Positions 1 to 5,834 of a DNA stretch of 5,834 bases are shown piece by piece. The DNA is taken from contig JAIYCK010000115.1 in assembly GCA_027488055.1 (NCBI GenBank), forward strand, positions 1 to 5,834, written 5' to 3'. The DNA comes from Flavobacteriales bacterium. GTDB taxonomy: Bacteria; Bacteroidota; Bacteroidia; Flavobacteriales_D; Sanyastnellaceae. Each line of letters starts with the position of its first letter. The first letter of the stretch is position 1. The notes beneath the pieces were generated by a model, which was not told the origin of the DNA, searched no databases, and saw nothing but the letters and a program-made list of their open reading frames with translations. Position numbers and translations under genes: made by a program.

Positions 1-42
1 ACGTACACATAGAAATACATTTAAAAAGGTTTTCATAAAAAC

Positions 43-69
43 AAAAAAGCCTTGGTAAACCAAGGCTTT
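43..69 (-). terminator. Intrinsic terminator of tRNA-Asp
   Basis: A perfect 10-bp stem (46-55 paired with 60-69, core GCCTTGG/CCAAGGC) closes a 4-nt loop. Read on the minus strand it runs into a T tract (complement of the A run at 43-48). It begins about 15 nt past the 3' end of the tRNA. The stem plus U-run is the classical form of a Rho-independent terminator. Positions 1-42, to its left, are AT-rich with no feature I can support. Confidence 0.85.
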
Positions 70-84
70 CAATGGGAACTTTTG

Positions 85-158
85 CGGTCGGGACGGGACT
101 CGAACCCGCGACCCCCTGCGTGACAGGCAGGTATTCTAACCAACTGAACTACCCGACC
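85..158 (-). tRNA. tRNA-Asp (anticodon GTC)
   Basis: The minus strand folds into a complete 74-nt cloverleaf. The acceptor stem is GGTCGGG with CCCGACC. The D arm is GTTC/GAAT with one G-T pair. The anticodon stem CCTGC/GCAGG encloses loop CTGTCAC, so the anticodon is GTC (positions 122-124) and the amino acid is Asp. The variable loop has 5 nt, and the T arm GCGGG/CCCGT encloses loop TTCGAGT. The discriminator base is G, as expected for tRNA-Asp. The bases after it read CAA, so the 3' CCA is not encoded and must be added by tRNA nucleotidyltransferase. The gene has its own promoter and terminator and appears to be a single-gene unit. Confidence 0.97.
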
Positions 159-182
159 AACTCCATTATTGCTAATGGGGTG

Positions 183-213
183 CAAATATAACCAGAGTTT
201 TTGCTGCTGCAAG
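183..213 (-). promoter_or_regulatory. Bacteroidota-type promoter of tRNA-Asp
   Basis: Read on the minus strand, CTTG (complement of 210-213) is followed by 19 bp and then TATATTTG (complement of 183-190). The latter matches the Bacteroidota -7 consensus TAnnTTTG exactly. The first element matches the -33 TTTG at three of four bases with the usual spacing. The -7 box lies 24 bp from the mature tRNA 5' end, giving a short 5' leader. Two T7 runs on the plus strand (225-231 and 236-242), which are A tracts on the tRNA strand, lie just upstream of the -33 element and could act as an UP element. Confidence 0.75.
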
Positions 214-303
214 TCCAAAGTGACTTTTTTTCGTCTTTTTTTATTTTGGCTCAAGCCTACTACCTGAAATCATCTTCATTCAAGCAGCAAAGAATCGCAC
301 CTC

Positions 304-1110
304 TCATCCCCGACTCAACTGACCTTGTAGAAACAAGAGGCACTTCGTGTTGAACAACTCCGATTTCTCGAGGCTCACCAAGTGGCCGCAACGCTCGATG
401 ATATCAATGGTGACCGCGCTGCTCAGCGATGAATATTGCACGGCGGGGCCTTTGAATAGATGATCCTGGTCGCCTACTAAGAAGTAAACTGGCACAGCGG
501 GAGACTTTTGGAACAACAAGGCAAGGGTATCATCCAAGGTTTTGCCATACATCGCGGTCCACTTTTTATACTCGGCATTGCTGATGAGCTTGGATTCTCG
601 TACAAAAATTTCGCGCGATTTCTGATGGTTCTTTCGCGGCATAGTGATGCGCGCCGTCATGGCATAAAAATTCTGAAATCCGATGACCTTGGCCAAGGTA
701 AGGCCCGTCCTAGCTAAGATCCGCAGCTTTGTATTCAAGGCCACAATAGGTCCAGCAAAAACCATCGATACCACACGCATCGGCCTGCTATGTTGCATTT
801 GCATGCCGATGATACTGCCCAACGAAACCGCTACAATATGAACTTGTTTGATGTGCAGCGAATCCACCACTTCCCAAATCTTATTGCCTATCCATTCGAA
901 ATTGTAATGTGATTGAGCCATCGTGGCGCTCGCCGACTTCGCATGGCCTGGCAGATCTATGACCAACAAATTGAACTTGTTTTGAAACGCATCGACTTGT
1001 TTGCGCCATGTACGCGTGCTGCCGCCTGCACCATGCACAAACAGAATCCATTCTGCATCGATCCGTGCGAACATCGTTTCAAAATGAAGTAGATCTTTTA
1101 TGTTTCTCAT
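304..1110 (-). CDS. Alpha/beta-fold hydrolase
   Basis: The 268-aa product carries the full signature of the alpha/beta hydrolase superfamily (numbering from the ATG at 1110). An oxyanion-hole HGAGGS lies at about 26-31 and DLPGH at 52-56. The nucleophile elbow AVSLG at 94-98 has Ser96 as nucleophile. The acid is Asp216 in GDQDH, and the catalytic His243 is in CGHLVSLE. A cap-like insertion lies between roughly residues 120 and 190. There is no signal peptide, so it should be cytoplasmic. The substrate cannot be told from sequence; members include esterases, C-C hydrolases and haloperoxidase-like enzymes. An in-frame GTG at 1140 would add 10 residues. I prefer the ATG because it leaves a typical short lead-in to the HG motif; neither has a Shine-Dalgarno. 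It lies 72 bp after the WG-repeat gene on the same strand, with no terminator or consensus promoter visible between, so co-transcription is plausible. Confidence 0.9.
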   Translation of the reverse strand: MRNIKDLLHFETMFARIDAEWILFVHGAGGSTRTWRKQVDAFQNKFNLLVIDLPGHAKSASATMAQSHYNFEWIGNKIWEVVDSLHIKQVHIVAVSLGSIIGMQMQHSRPMRVVSMVFAGPIVALNTKLRILARTGLTLAKVIGFQNFYAMTARITMPRKNHQKSREIFVRESKLISNAEYKKWTAMYGKTLDDTLALLFQKSPAVPVYFLVGDQDHLFKGPAVQYSSLSSAVTIDIIERCGHLVSLEKSELFNTKCLLFLQGQLSRG

Positions 1111-1182
1111 AAGCGCGTCGAAAGATAGGCTTCGATGCACATAATTGGTATCAATCGGGGCATATTGGTGACCCTAGATCCA

Positions 1183-2703
1183 TTATTTAACGATGTACTC
1201 CTCCCATTTCATTTTCTTTTCCCAAAGGCAATTGCCTCTGTTGTTGGCCGAATAATTGGTGGCATAAGAATAAATGTACCCATTTTTGACCAAGCAGCCG
1301 TTGTGACAATTGATCGTCATCTCCTTGGAATCATACATGACATACTGATAACGCACATCGTCCATCTCCAATCCCCATTTGCCATCCTTGCAGTAACTCA
1401 TGAGTCCATAGGGATCCACGCAATTGGGCACATATCGCACCTCAGTCCAAGCTTCTGGCTCCACCTGACCCAATGGGGGATAAATGAAATGCCATCCATC
1501 CGCCTTTCGAGCAGCGGAACGATTGGTGCATCGCTTATAATCCAAGACTGTATTATAAATGCGTTTGGTGGGTAATAGTGCCTCCACCAAGTAGACCAAC
1601 TCTTTGAGGTCCGTCGGTGCATCATTGATGCCAGCATACTCGCGTCGCACATATATATTGCCTGCGGTGGTGTCCAACTTGGTGACCTCCAGCAATTGAT
1701 GGATGAACCATAGGTTCGATTGCTCGATATCCATAAATTCAAACGGAGTCAGTAAGGTATGATTGTAATCGGACAAGGCCCACATTCCGTTCTGTTTGAG
1801 CCAAAGGGCATCCTTGTTGAGGAAATAAATATCTTCATAGATAAAAGGGATACGCACTTCTCCTTTGGCATCAGTCACTCCATAACCAACAGCGCTGCGC
1901 CCTAACAAAAAATCATTGTAGGTATCGAGCACCCTAAACGGTTGTGTATTCACTGGATCCATGTAATCACTCGAAACAGCTACAAAATCAGTGAAGGATT
2001 GCAAAAAAAACTGCCCTGTACTCAGAAGCACCACATCGCGGTATGGCTTGCTCCGTTGACCGTTCTCAAGGTTAAAAACAAAGACCGAGTCTTGCTTACG
2101 TGCAATGGCAATGGTATCATTCAGATACATCTTAGCATGTTGTCTACGCGTCTTTTCCAACACTTCGTTCAAGTAGTTGGCCATATCATATTCTGCGGGA
2201 ATGATCGCCTTTGATTTGCGCACATTGAACAATCCAATCTTGCCATTTTGCTCAAAATAAAAGAATCCGGGATATTTCGTTTGATGGATTTCATTTTGAT
2301 CGCCTCCATTGCCATGCGCTGAAATGGTGCACTGCTCATATCCATTGCGCGATATAATGCCGATCGTATTGCCTCGCGAAAAGATAAATGCGCCTGGTTG
2401 GAAACGACATTCATCCAAGCGATCATACACGATTGGCACTACCAAGGTACCTGTAGAATCAATGACGCCAAGACGTTTGGATTTGTCTTTGATCACGCCG
2501 TAACCATGCACCATGGTGCTTACTTCATACATTGGATCGAACCCATGATTCAACAAGTTCACATGCGGAATGAAGCGTTGGTATTTCGCGTCATAGGTTC
2601 CCTCAATTTTGTACTGAGCACACAAATTCCCAGCATACATCAAATACAAGAAAATCACCCCAATGAGGCGGCCTCGATTCTTAAGTAAACTTCTTTTGAT
2701 CAT
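1183..2703 (-). CDS. Secreted WG-repeat protein
   Basis: The 506-aa protein starts at an ATG. It has a basic N-terminus, a hydrophobic stretch (about residues 13-27) and the end LCAQ at 27-30, a usual signal peptidase I end in Bacteroidota. The Cys there does not fit a lipobox (AGNLC, with Leu at -1). The mature part has diverged WG (KWG) beta repeats, each a G-x-x-G/A-h core followed by a strand and a P-x-x-Y/F-D segment: about 67-95, 105-130, 152-173, 272-293, 306-326 and 439-455. WG repeats are common in Bacteroidota exported proteins and are thought to form beta-propeller or hairpin scaffolds; no enzymatic activity is implied. The tail has five Cys residues (428, 438, 466, 470, 492) that could form disulfides in the periplasm. 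The repeats support the family, but the biological role is unknown. It lies between the PhnA-like gene and the hydrolase gene, all on the same strand. Confidence 0.85.
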   Translation of the reverse strand: MIKRSLLKNRGRLIGVIFLYLMYAGNLCAQYKIEGTYDAKYQRFIPHVNLLNHGFDPMYEVSTMVHGYGVIKDKSKRLGVIDSTGTLVVPIVYDRLDECRFQPGAFIFSRGNTIGIISRNGYEQCTISAHGNGGDQNEIHQTKYPGFFYFEQNGKIGLFNVRKSKAIIPAEYDMANYLNEVLEKTRRQHAKMYLNDTIAIARKQDSVFVFNLENGQRSKPYRDVVLLSTGQFFLQSFTDFVAVSSDYMDPVNTQPFRVLDTYNDFLLGRSAVGYGVTDAKGEVRIPFIYEDIYFLNKDALWLKQNGMWALSDYNHTLLTPFEFMDIEQSNLWFIHQLLEVTKLDTTAGNIYVRREYAGINDAPTDLKELVYLVEALLPTKRIYNTVLDYKRCTNRSAARKADGWHFIYPPLGQVEPEAWTEVRYVPNCVDPYGLMSYCKDGKWGLEMDDVRYQYVMYDSKEMTINCHNGCLVKNGYIYSYATNYSANNRGNCLWEKKMKWEEYIVK

Positions 2704-2747
2704 GAACCATCTAAATTAGAACTGCCGATCGCTACCATTGAAAGCTA

Positions 2748-2761
2748 TGCTCAACTGAGCA
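2748..2761 (-). repeat. Small inverted repeat in the WG-gene leader
   Basis: TGCTCA, two bases, TGAGCA. In the predicted mRNA leader of the WG-repeat gene it could fold into a 5-bp hairpin with a 4-nt loop, 45 nt before the start codon. As DNA it is also a possible dyad for a regulator. It is short, so it may be chance. Confidence 0.3.
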
Positions 2762-2785
2762 CAAACAGCAAATGCCAACACCTAT

Positions 2786-2793
2786 CAAATATA
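2786..2793 (-). promoter_or_regulatory. Candidate -7 box for the WG-repeat gene
   Basis: The minus strand reads TATATTTG, an exact match to the Bacteroidota -7 consensus TAnnTTTG. It lies 82 bp upstream of the ATG at 2703, giving a leader of roughly 75 nt. I see no good -33 TTTG at 19-21 bp upstream, so the call rests on one box. The rest of the 154-bp gap (2704-2857) holds the small inverted repeat at 2748-2761. I see no clear terminator for the PhnA-like gene upstream. Confidence 0.5.
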
Positions 2794-2857
2794 GTTCAAT
2801 TGGTTGTACAGAACTGCGTCTTAAATCCACCCCGATGATGCAGGACAGCGTTCAAGA

Positions 2858-3403
2858 TTACGATTTTTTGGTGAATTTGGTTAGAATCACAATCGACTGC
2901 TCATTGATTTTTCCTTCGATTTGTTCGGGATTGTCATGAATCAATTTGATTCGTTTCACCACCGTTCCCTTCGATGCGGTGAAATTGGTTCCTTTTACGT
3001 TGAGCGCCTGTGTCAATACCACGTTGTCTCCATTTTCGAGCACATTGCCAAATGCGTCTTTGTGCACATCTGCCACCTCATAGGCACTCATGGCCCAGGT
3101 CACCACGGCTTCATCCAAATCGATGCTATTGATCAGATTATTGGCCCAATCTTCTTCTTTAAACTTCTGTAACAATCGAAAACTCAAGGCTTGCACGGCA
3201 GGTTCCATGCTCCAGATACTGCCTTCCAAAATTCTCCAATAATGGGATTGCCCCTCTTCGTCCATTTTATGCAAGCACTCATCGCACAGTGCAACTTGAT
3301 GATCGATTGTATCATCATTCTTAGGACTTACAGTAAATTCATGAGCTGCATTGTTTGTATTACAAAGTTCGCAGAGGTTTTGGTTGCGTTGGAAAAGTGA
3401 CAT
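2858..3403 (-). CDS. PhnA/YjdM-family zinc-ribbon protein
   Basis: The 181-aa product has an N-terminal zinc-ribbon-like region with two CxxC pairs (Cys11/Cys14 and Cys40/Cys43). The C-terminal PhnA domain (about 114-181) contains DAFGNVLENGDNVVL, a LNVKG segment and KGTVVKRIKL, and ends in a basic KFTKKS. The E. coli homologue is about 110 aa; the extra length here is a middle segment rich in Trp and acidic residues (about 50-110), a layout I recall from Bacteroidota homologues. The name is historical: E. coli phnA (yjdM) lies next to the phosphonate operon but is not a phosphonate-cleaving enzyme, and no other phn gene is visible here. It should be cytoplasmic; its function is not established. 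I chose the ATG at 3403; a TTG-initiated extension to 3430 would add nine residues without support. It is transcribed divergently from the lipoprotein gene. Confidence 0.88.
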   Translation of the reverse strand: MSLFQRNQNLCELCNTNNAAHEFTVSPKNDDTIDHQVALCDECLHKMDEEGQSHYWRILEGSIWSMEPAVQALSFRLLQKFKEEDWANNLINSIDLDEAVVTWAMSAYEVADVHKDAFGNVLENGDNVVLTQALNVKGTNFTASKGTVVKRIKLIHDNPEQIEGKINEQSIVILTKFTKKS

Positions 3404-3433
3404 TTGGCAAAAATAGGTATTGCATGCCAAATG
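3401..3433. repeat. 9-bp inverted repeat at the divergent promoter
   Basis: CATTTGGCA (3401-3409) and TGCCAAATG (3425-3433) form a perfect 9-bp inverted repeat around a 15-bp spacer. The left arm begins with the complement of the PhnA-like start codon and overlaps the candidate -7 box at 3408-3415. The repeat fills half of the 60-bp gap between the two divergent genes. It could be an operator for a dimeric regulator or a stem-loop in the lipoprotein leader. The repeat is directly visible; its role is inference. Confidence 0.55.
3408..3415 (-). promoter_or_regulatory. Candidate -7 box for the PhnA-like gene
   Basis: The minus strand reads TATTTTTG, matching TAnnTTTG, four bases before the ATG at 3403. 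If used, transcription would begin at or next to the start codon and give a leaderless or nearly leaderless mRNA. No convincing -33 TTTG lies 19-21 bp upstream, so this is tentative. Confidence 0.35.
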
Positions 3434-3463
3434 CGAACTGCGAAATATCAGTATCTTCGAACG

Positions 3464-4468
3464 ATGTACAAATGGATATTCTTATCGATATGCGTGGCTT
3501 TGGCCACTGGTTGCAGTCGCTCCAAACAAACCACAGCAACTGGGAACACTTCTGAGCCTCAAGCGCCCCAACCGAAAGTTGAAAAACTTCCTACCTACAC
3601 CAGTCAGCCCATCGAAGGTCCTTATTCCATCGTGAAAGGCAAGATCATCGATTCAATGAAAGAACCAGTAGCATTCGCGACGGTGGTATTGATCAACAAA
3701 GAACAAGTCAAACTGGGCGTACACACGAATGAAAACGGAGAGTTCGAGATCAAACAAATTCCCAAAGGAACCTACAGCATCCAAGTGACTTCGATGGGAT
3801 ATGTAAATCAAACATTTGGACCACTCAAACTCGATTCCGCTTTGGACATTCAATTTGAATTGATCGAGGCACAAGAGATCGAAGTTATTTTGCTCAAACC
3901 CATCATCTATCTGTATCCACCCGATACTACTCAAGTGCATGTAGCATTAAACTATGCAGGCGACCTGATCCACACTTATCCGCGGTACGGCCAACATGGA
4001 TGGAGTGTAACAGCGTGTCCAAATGGAACCTTGTACGATGGCAGCGGCCGCTCGTACTATGCATTGTATTGGGAAGGTAACCAACACTATGCAACCACAC
4101 CCTCCGCGGGCAATGTGGTAGCCAGCGATCAAAGTATTCCCTTTTTAGAAAAATCGCTCGCACAATTGGGACTAAACGAACGCGAAGCCAATGAATTCAT
4201 CATGTATTGGCTGCCGCAATTGGAGCAGCATCCGTACAATCTCATTCACTTTGCCACCGACGCTTACAACATGGAAGTGCCCATCACCGTCACTCCAACA
4301 CCCGATCGAACGATTCGCATCATGATGACCATGATCCCATTGCAACATCCGATCGACTTCCCCGCTCAGTCATTGGAAGGCTCACCCCATGCACGCAGCG
4401 GCTTCACACTCGTTGAATGGGGCGGACAAATCCTCGATCCCAAAGACATCGGTATTCTTACACCATGA
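3464..4468 (+). CDS. Lipoprotein, carboxypeptidase-regulatory-like plus KPxIYLYP domain
   Basis: The 334-aa protein starts MYKWIFLSICVALATGC. This is a lipoprotein signal with lipobox LATGC, so Cys17 is lipidated after cleavage by signal peptidase II. Residues just after it (SRSK) are basic or neutral rather than acidic, so the acidic surface-export signal of Bacteroidota lipoproteins is absent and a periplasm-facing position is more likely. A Thr/Pro/Gln-rich linker leads to a carboxypeptidase-regulatory-like beta-sandwich (about 57-132; VKGKIIDS, FATVVL, TNENGEFEI, GTYSIQVTSMGY). From residue 145 a second conserved region begins with KPIIYLYP and includes the core FIMYWLPQLE (245-254) and GFTLVEWGG (313-321). 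I recognise it as a recurring uncharacterised domain but cannot assign a function. The ATG at 3464 is chosen because it opens the signal peptide; a TTG at 3404 would bury it. It ends just before a bidirectional terminator and is convergent with the YHYH gene. Confidence 0.87.
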   Translation: MYKWIFLSICVALATGCSRSKQTTATGNTSEPQAPQPKVEKLPTYTSQPIEGPYSIVKGKIIDSMKEPVAFATVVLINKEQVKLGVHTNENGEFEIKQIPKGTYSIQVTSMGYVNQTFGPLKLDSALDIQFELIEAQEIEVILLKPIIYLYPPDTTQVHVALNYAGDLIHTYPRYGQHGWSVTACPNGTLYDGSGRSYYALYWEGNQHYATTPSAGNVVASDQSIPFLEKSLAQLGLNEREANEFIMYWLPQLEQHPYNLIHFATDAYNMEVPITVTPTPDRTIRIMMTMIPLQHPIDFPAQSLEGSPHARSGFTLVEWGGQILDPKDIGILTP

Positions 4469-4475
4469 TTCAAAC

Positions 4476-4513
4476 TCAAAAAAAAACATTGCCATGGCAA
4501 TGTTTTTTTTTGA
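4476..4513. terminator. Bidirectional intrinsic terminator
   Basis: A perfect 38-bp palindrome centred between 4494 and 4495 has the core CATTGCCATGGCAATG, flanked by A9 on the left and T9 on the right. RNA from either strand forms a GC-containing stem followed by a U9 run. It begins 7 nt after the lipoprotein stop on the plus strand and 19 nt after the YHYH stop on the minus strand, so one element terminates both convergent genes. Confidence 0.93.
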
Positions 4514-4532
4514 AAGCGATTTTGATTTTGAC

Positions 4533-5834
4533 TCAGTGTTGAACAACGATTTTTTTCACGGTATTCTGGTTTTTGTCCGAGCACACCAAAAAATATTCAC
4601 CCGCATACACATCACTCACATCCATGAAGGCAATGGTTGATCCTGCCTTGATCACCGATGAGCGCACCAATGCACCTTTCGCATCGAGCAATTCCACGCG
4701 CAACGACTGGGTTAAGAGGCCTTGAAATTGGATGGCCACAAAGTCATTGGAAGGATTGGGAAACAAGTTGATGTCAATGAGCATTGGACTCGTTTCCACG
4801 ACGGCATCTTCTGGATTGTAAGCTTCCACATTCTCAGTGATCGAATTGACCTTGACAGCCACTTTATTGCCATAAAAGGTAGGTCCCACCGCATATGGAT
4901 AAGCACTGTTGTGATTGGCATCCACTGTGCAGAAGTAGGCATAGATTCCATCAGGGTATTCCGGAGTCACACAAAAGCGACCATTATGTTCGTCCAAATA
5001 ATCTTCTTCTGTATGTGCGACGTACTCATAATCTTCGCGATAGCGCCCCAATGGATACGTATCATTGATCGGAGGTCCGTCTGCGACATCCGTGCCATCT
5101 GCATACAGCGTTCGCTCGGTGATTGCGCGAAGTTGATAAGACGAGCGAATGCGAGTGACACCACCCGATCCATCATTGTTTGCAAATCCATATGCTCCAT
5201 AGATAGGATATCCATCATAGGCAAATCCAATCAAAGGCGAATGAACATTCGGGTTAATGGTATACAATCCATCCGAATCGTATAAATTACAAACCTCGCT
5301 GATCACTTGCAAATCCAAATCAAACGCCGACGGGTTCTGGTGATGATGATAATTGCCCATGGCTGGATGGCCTTTGGCACAATCAAATCCTTCGCGCTCT
5401 GCAACGATGGCATCACGGTTCCAAACACCTTGCCCCGGAGGCCCCATGATAGGCCCACCCCCTTCGGCGCTGGTATTGTCGTTCCATGACACTCCATCCC
5501 GATAATCAAACAAAGCCACACCATTGATGAACACTCCGATGTTGCCACCATTGGTAGCGGTGGGTGTCCCCGCATTGGGAGTAGGCACCAACGGAAATTT
5601 AAAAATCGCATTTTGATCGGAAGCCAACGATGGATTGCCATCCAAGAACGGACCAGTCGGATAGGCTGGAATTCCGTTGGTAGTGACATATGCCCACGAG
5701 GCGGAATAGGCCACAGCCTGCACATTTACTTCCACATTGTCCTGAATCACCGTCGAGTTTCCACTGACGTAATGCGAGCCGGTGGTGCCGTCCAAGTTCT
5801 GGATCCATTGTGTAATGATCGGATTGGTTTGGGA
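4533..5834 (-). CDS. YHYH-domain protein with T9SS C-terminal sorting domain (5' end outside window)
   Basis: The frame is open to the right edge and shows 433 residues; the start lies outside the window. The main part matches the YHYH protein family. GNYHHHQNPSAF places three consecutive His at visible residues 163-165. It follows DCAKGHPAMG and precedes the hallmark HSPLIGFAYDGYPIYG (198-213). Other conserved-looking stretches are GIPAYPTGPFLDGNP, GNIGVFINGVALFDYRDG, DYLDEHNGRFCVTPEYPDG and YAYFCTVDAN. The His and acidic residues suggest metal binding, but the family has no established activity that I know of. The last 80 residues (354-433) are a type A sorting domain of the type IX secretion system: DINLFPNPSNDFV, a VELLDAKG strand, DVSDVYAGEYFL and KKIVV. 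The protein should therefore cross the outer membrane and be released or anchored at the surface; a signal peptide is expected upstream, outside the window. The stop is TGA, 19 nt before the shared terminator. Confidence 0.92.
   Translation of the reverse strand, partial: SQTNPIITQWIQNLDGTTGSHYVSGNSTVIQDNVEVNVQAVAYSASWAYVTTNGIPAYPTGPFLDGNPSLASDQNAIFKFPLVPTPNAGTPTATNGGNIGVFINGVALFDYRDGVSWNDNTSAEGGGPIMGPPGQGVWNRDAIVAEREGFDCAKGHPAMGNYHHHQNPSAFDLDLQVISEVCNLYDSDGLYTINPNVHSPLIGFAYDGYPIYGAYGFANNDGSGGVTRIRSSYQLRAITERTLYADGTDVADGPPINDTYPLGRYREDYEYVAHTEEDYLDEHNGRFCVTPEYPDGIYAYFCTVDANHNSAYPYAVGPTFYGNKVAVKVNSITENVEAYNPEDAVVETSPMLIDINLFPNPSNDFVAIQFQGLLTQSLRVELLDAKGALVRSSVIKAGSTIAFMDVSDVYAGEYFLVCSDKNQNTVKKIVVQH

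Noticed and set aside
69..254. Open minus-strand frame of 61 codons spanning the tRNA
   Set aside because: It is a read-through of the tRNA-Asp gene and its promoter; the segment reading VVQLVRIPACHAGGRGFESRP is a typical spurious translation of a tRNA.
241..258. Short hairpin GGCT-CA-AGCC near a T run as a terminator of the hydrolase gene
   Set aside because: The stem is only 3-4 bp, and on the minus strand it is followed by A residues rather than a U run.
1135..1575. Plus-strand frame of 146 codons opposite the WG-repeat gene
   Set aside because: It lies entirely on the antisense of a well-supported coding region and its overlap with the next gene, has no recognisable domain and no promoter; it is a shadow frame.
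2610..2703. Lipoprotein signal on the WG-repeat protein because of a Cys at residue 28
   Set aside because: The residues before it, AGNL, do not fit a lipobox (Leu at -1), and the following AQ is a common signal peptidase I end in this phylum.
2858..3403. Phosphonate metabolism role suggested by the PhnA name
   Set aside because: PhnA/YjdM proteins are not shown to cleave phosphonates, and no other phosphonate gene lies in the window.
3404..3463. N-terminal extension of the lipoprotein from a TTG at 3404
   Set aside because: It would place 20 residues before a textbook lipoprotein signal peptide; the ATG at 3464 fits far better.
4722..5285. Plus-strand frame of 187 codons opposite the YHYH gene
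   Set aside because: Its Ile- and Arg-rich composition is that of an antisense frame, and the opposite strand encodes conserved motifs throughout.
1..5834. Mobile element, CRISPR array or defence island
   Set aside because: No transposase, integrase, direct-repeat array, target-site duplication or nuclease gene is visible.

Overview
The window looks like chromosomal DNA from a member of the Bacteroidota. Three things point there: a C-terminal sorting domain of the type IX secretion system (T9SS) on the rightmost protein, -7 boxes of the form TAnnTTTG upstream of the tRNA and other genes, and start sites without Shine-Dalgarno sequences. I cannot place it below phylum level from these data.

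Layout from left to right. A tRNA-Asp(GTC) gene on the minus strand (85-158) has its own promoter on its right and an intrinsic terminator on its left. Next come three minus-strand genes: an alpha/beta-fold hydrolase (304-1110), a secreted WG-repeat protein (1183-2703) and a PhnA/YjdM-family zinc-ribbon protein (2858-3403). A 60-bp divergent intergenic region (3404-3463) carries a 9-bp inverted repeat. It separates the PhnA-like gene from a plus-strand lipoprotein gene (3464-4468). That lipoprotein joins a carboxypeptidase-regulatory-like domain to a conserved domain that opens with KPIIYLYP. A 38-bp perfect palindrome with A9/T9 flanks (4476-4513) is a bidirectional terminator between the lipoprotein gene and the convergent last gene. 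The last gene (4533 to beyond the right edge) encodes a YHYH-domain protein ending in a T9SS sorting domain; its 5' end is outside the window.

The hydrolase and WG-repeat genes are close enough (72 bp, or 42 bp with the alternative start) to share a transcript. The other genes look like separate units. Three of the five proteins are predicted to be exported: one by signal peptide, one as a lipoprotein and one by T9SS. No shared pathway is evident, and there is no mobile element, CRISPR array or defence cassette. The region reads as ordinary chromosome with several poorly characterised envelope or secreted proteins. The most interesting items are the YHYH-T9SS protein, the two-domain lipoprotein and the structured divergent promoter region.
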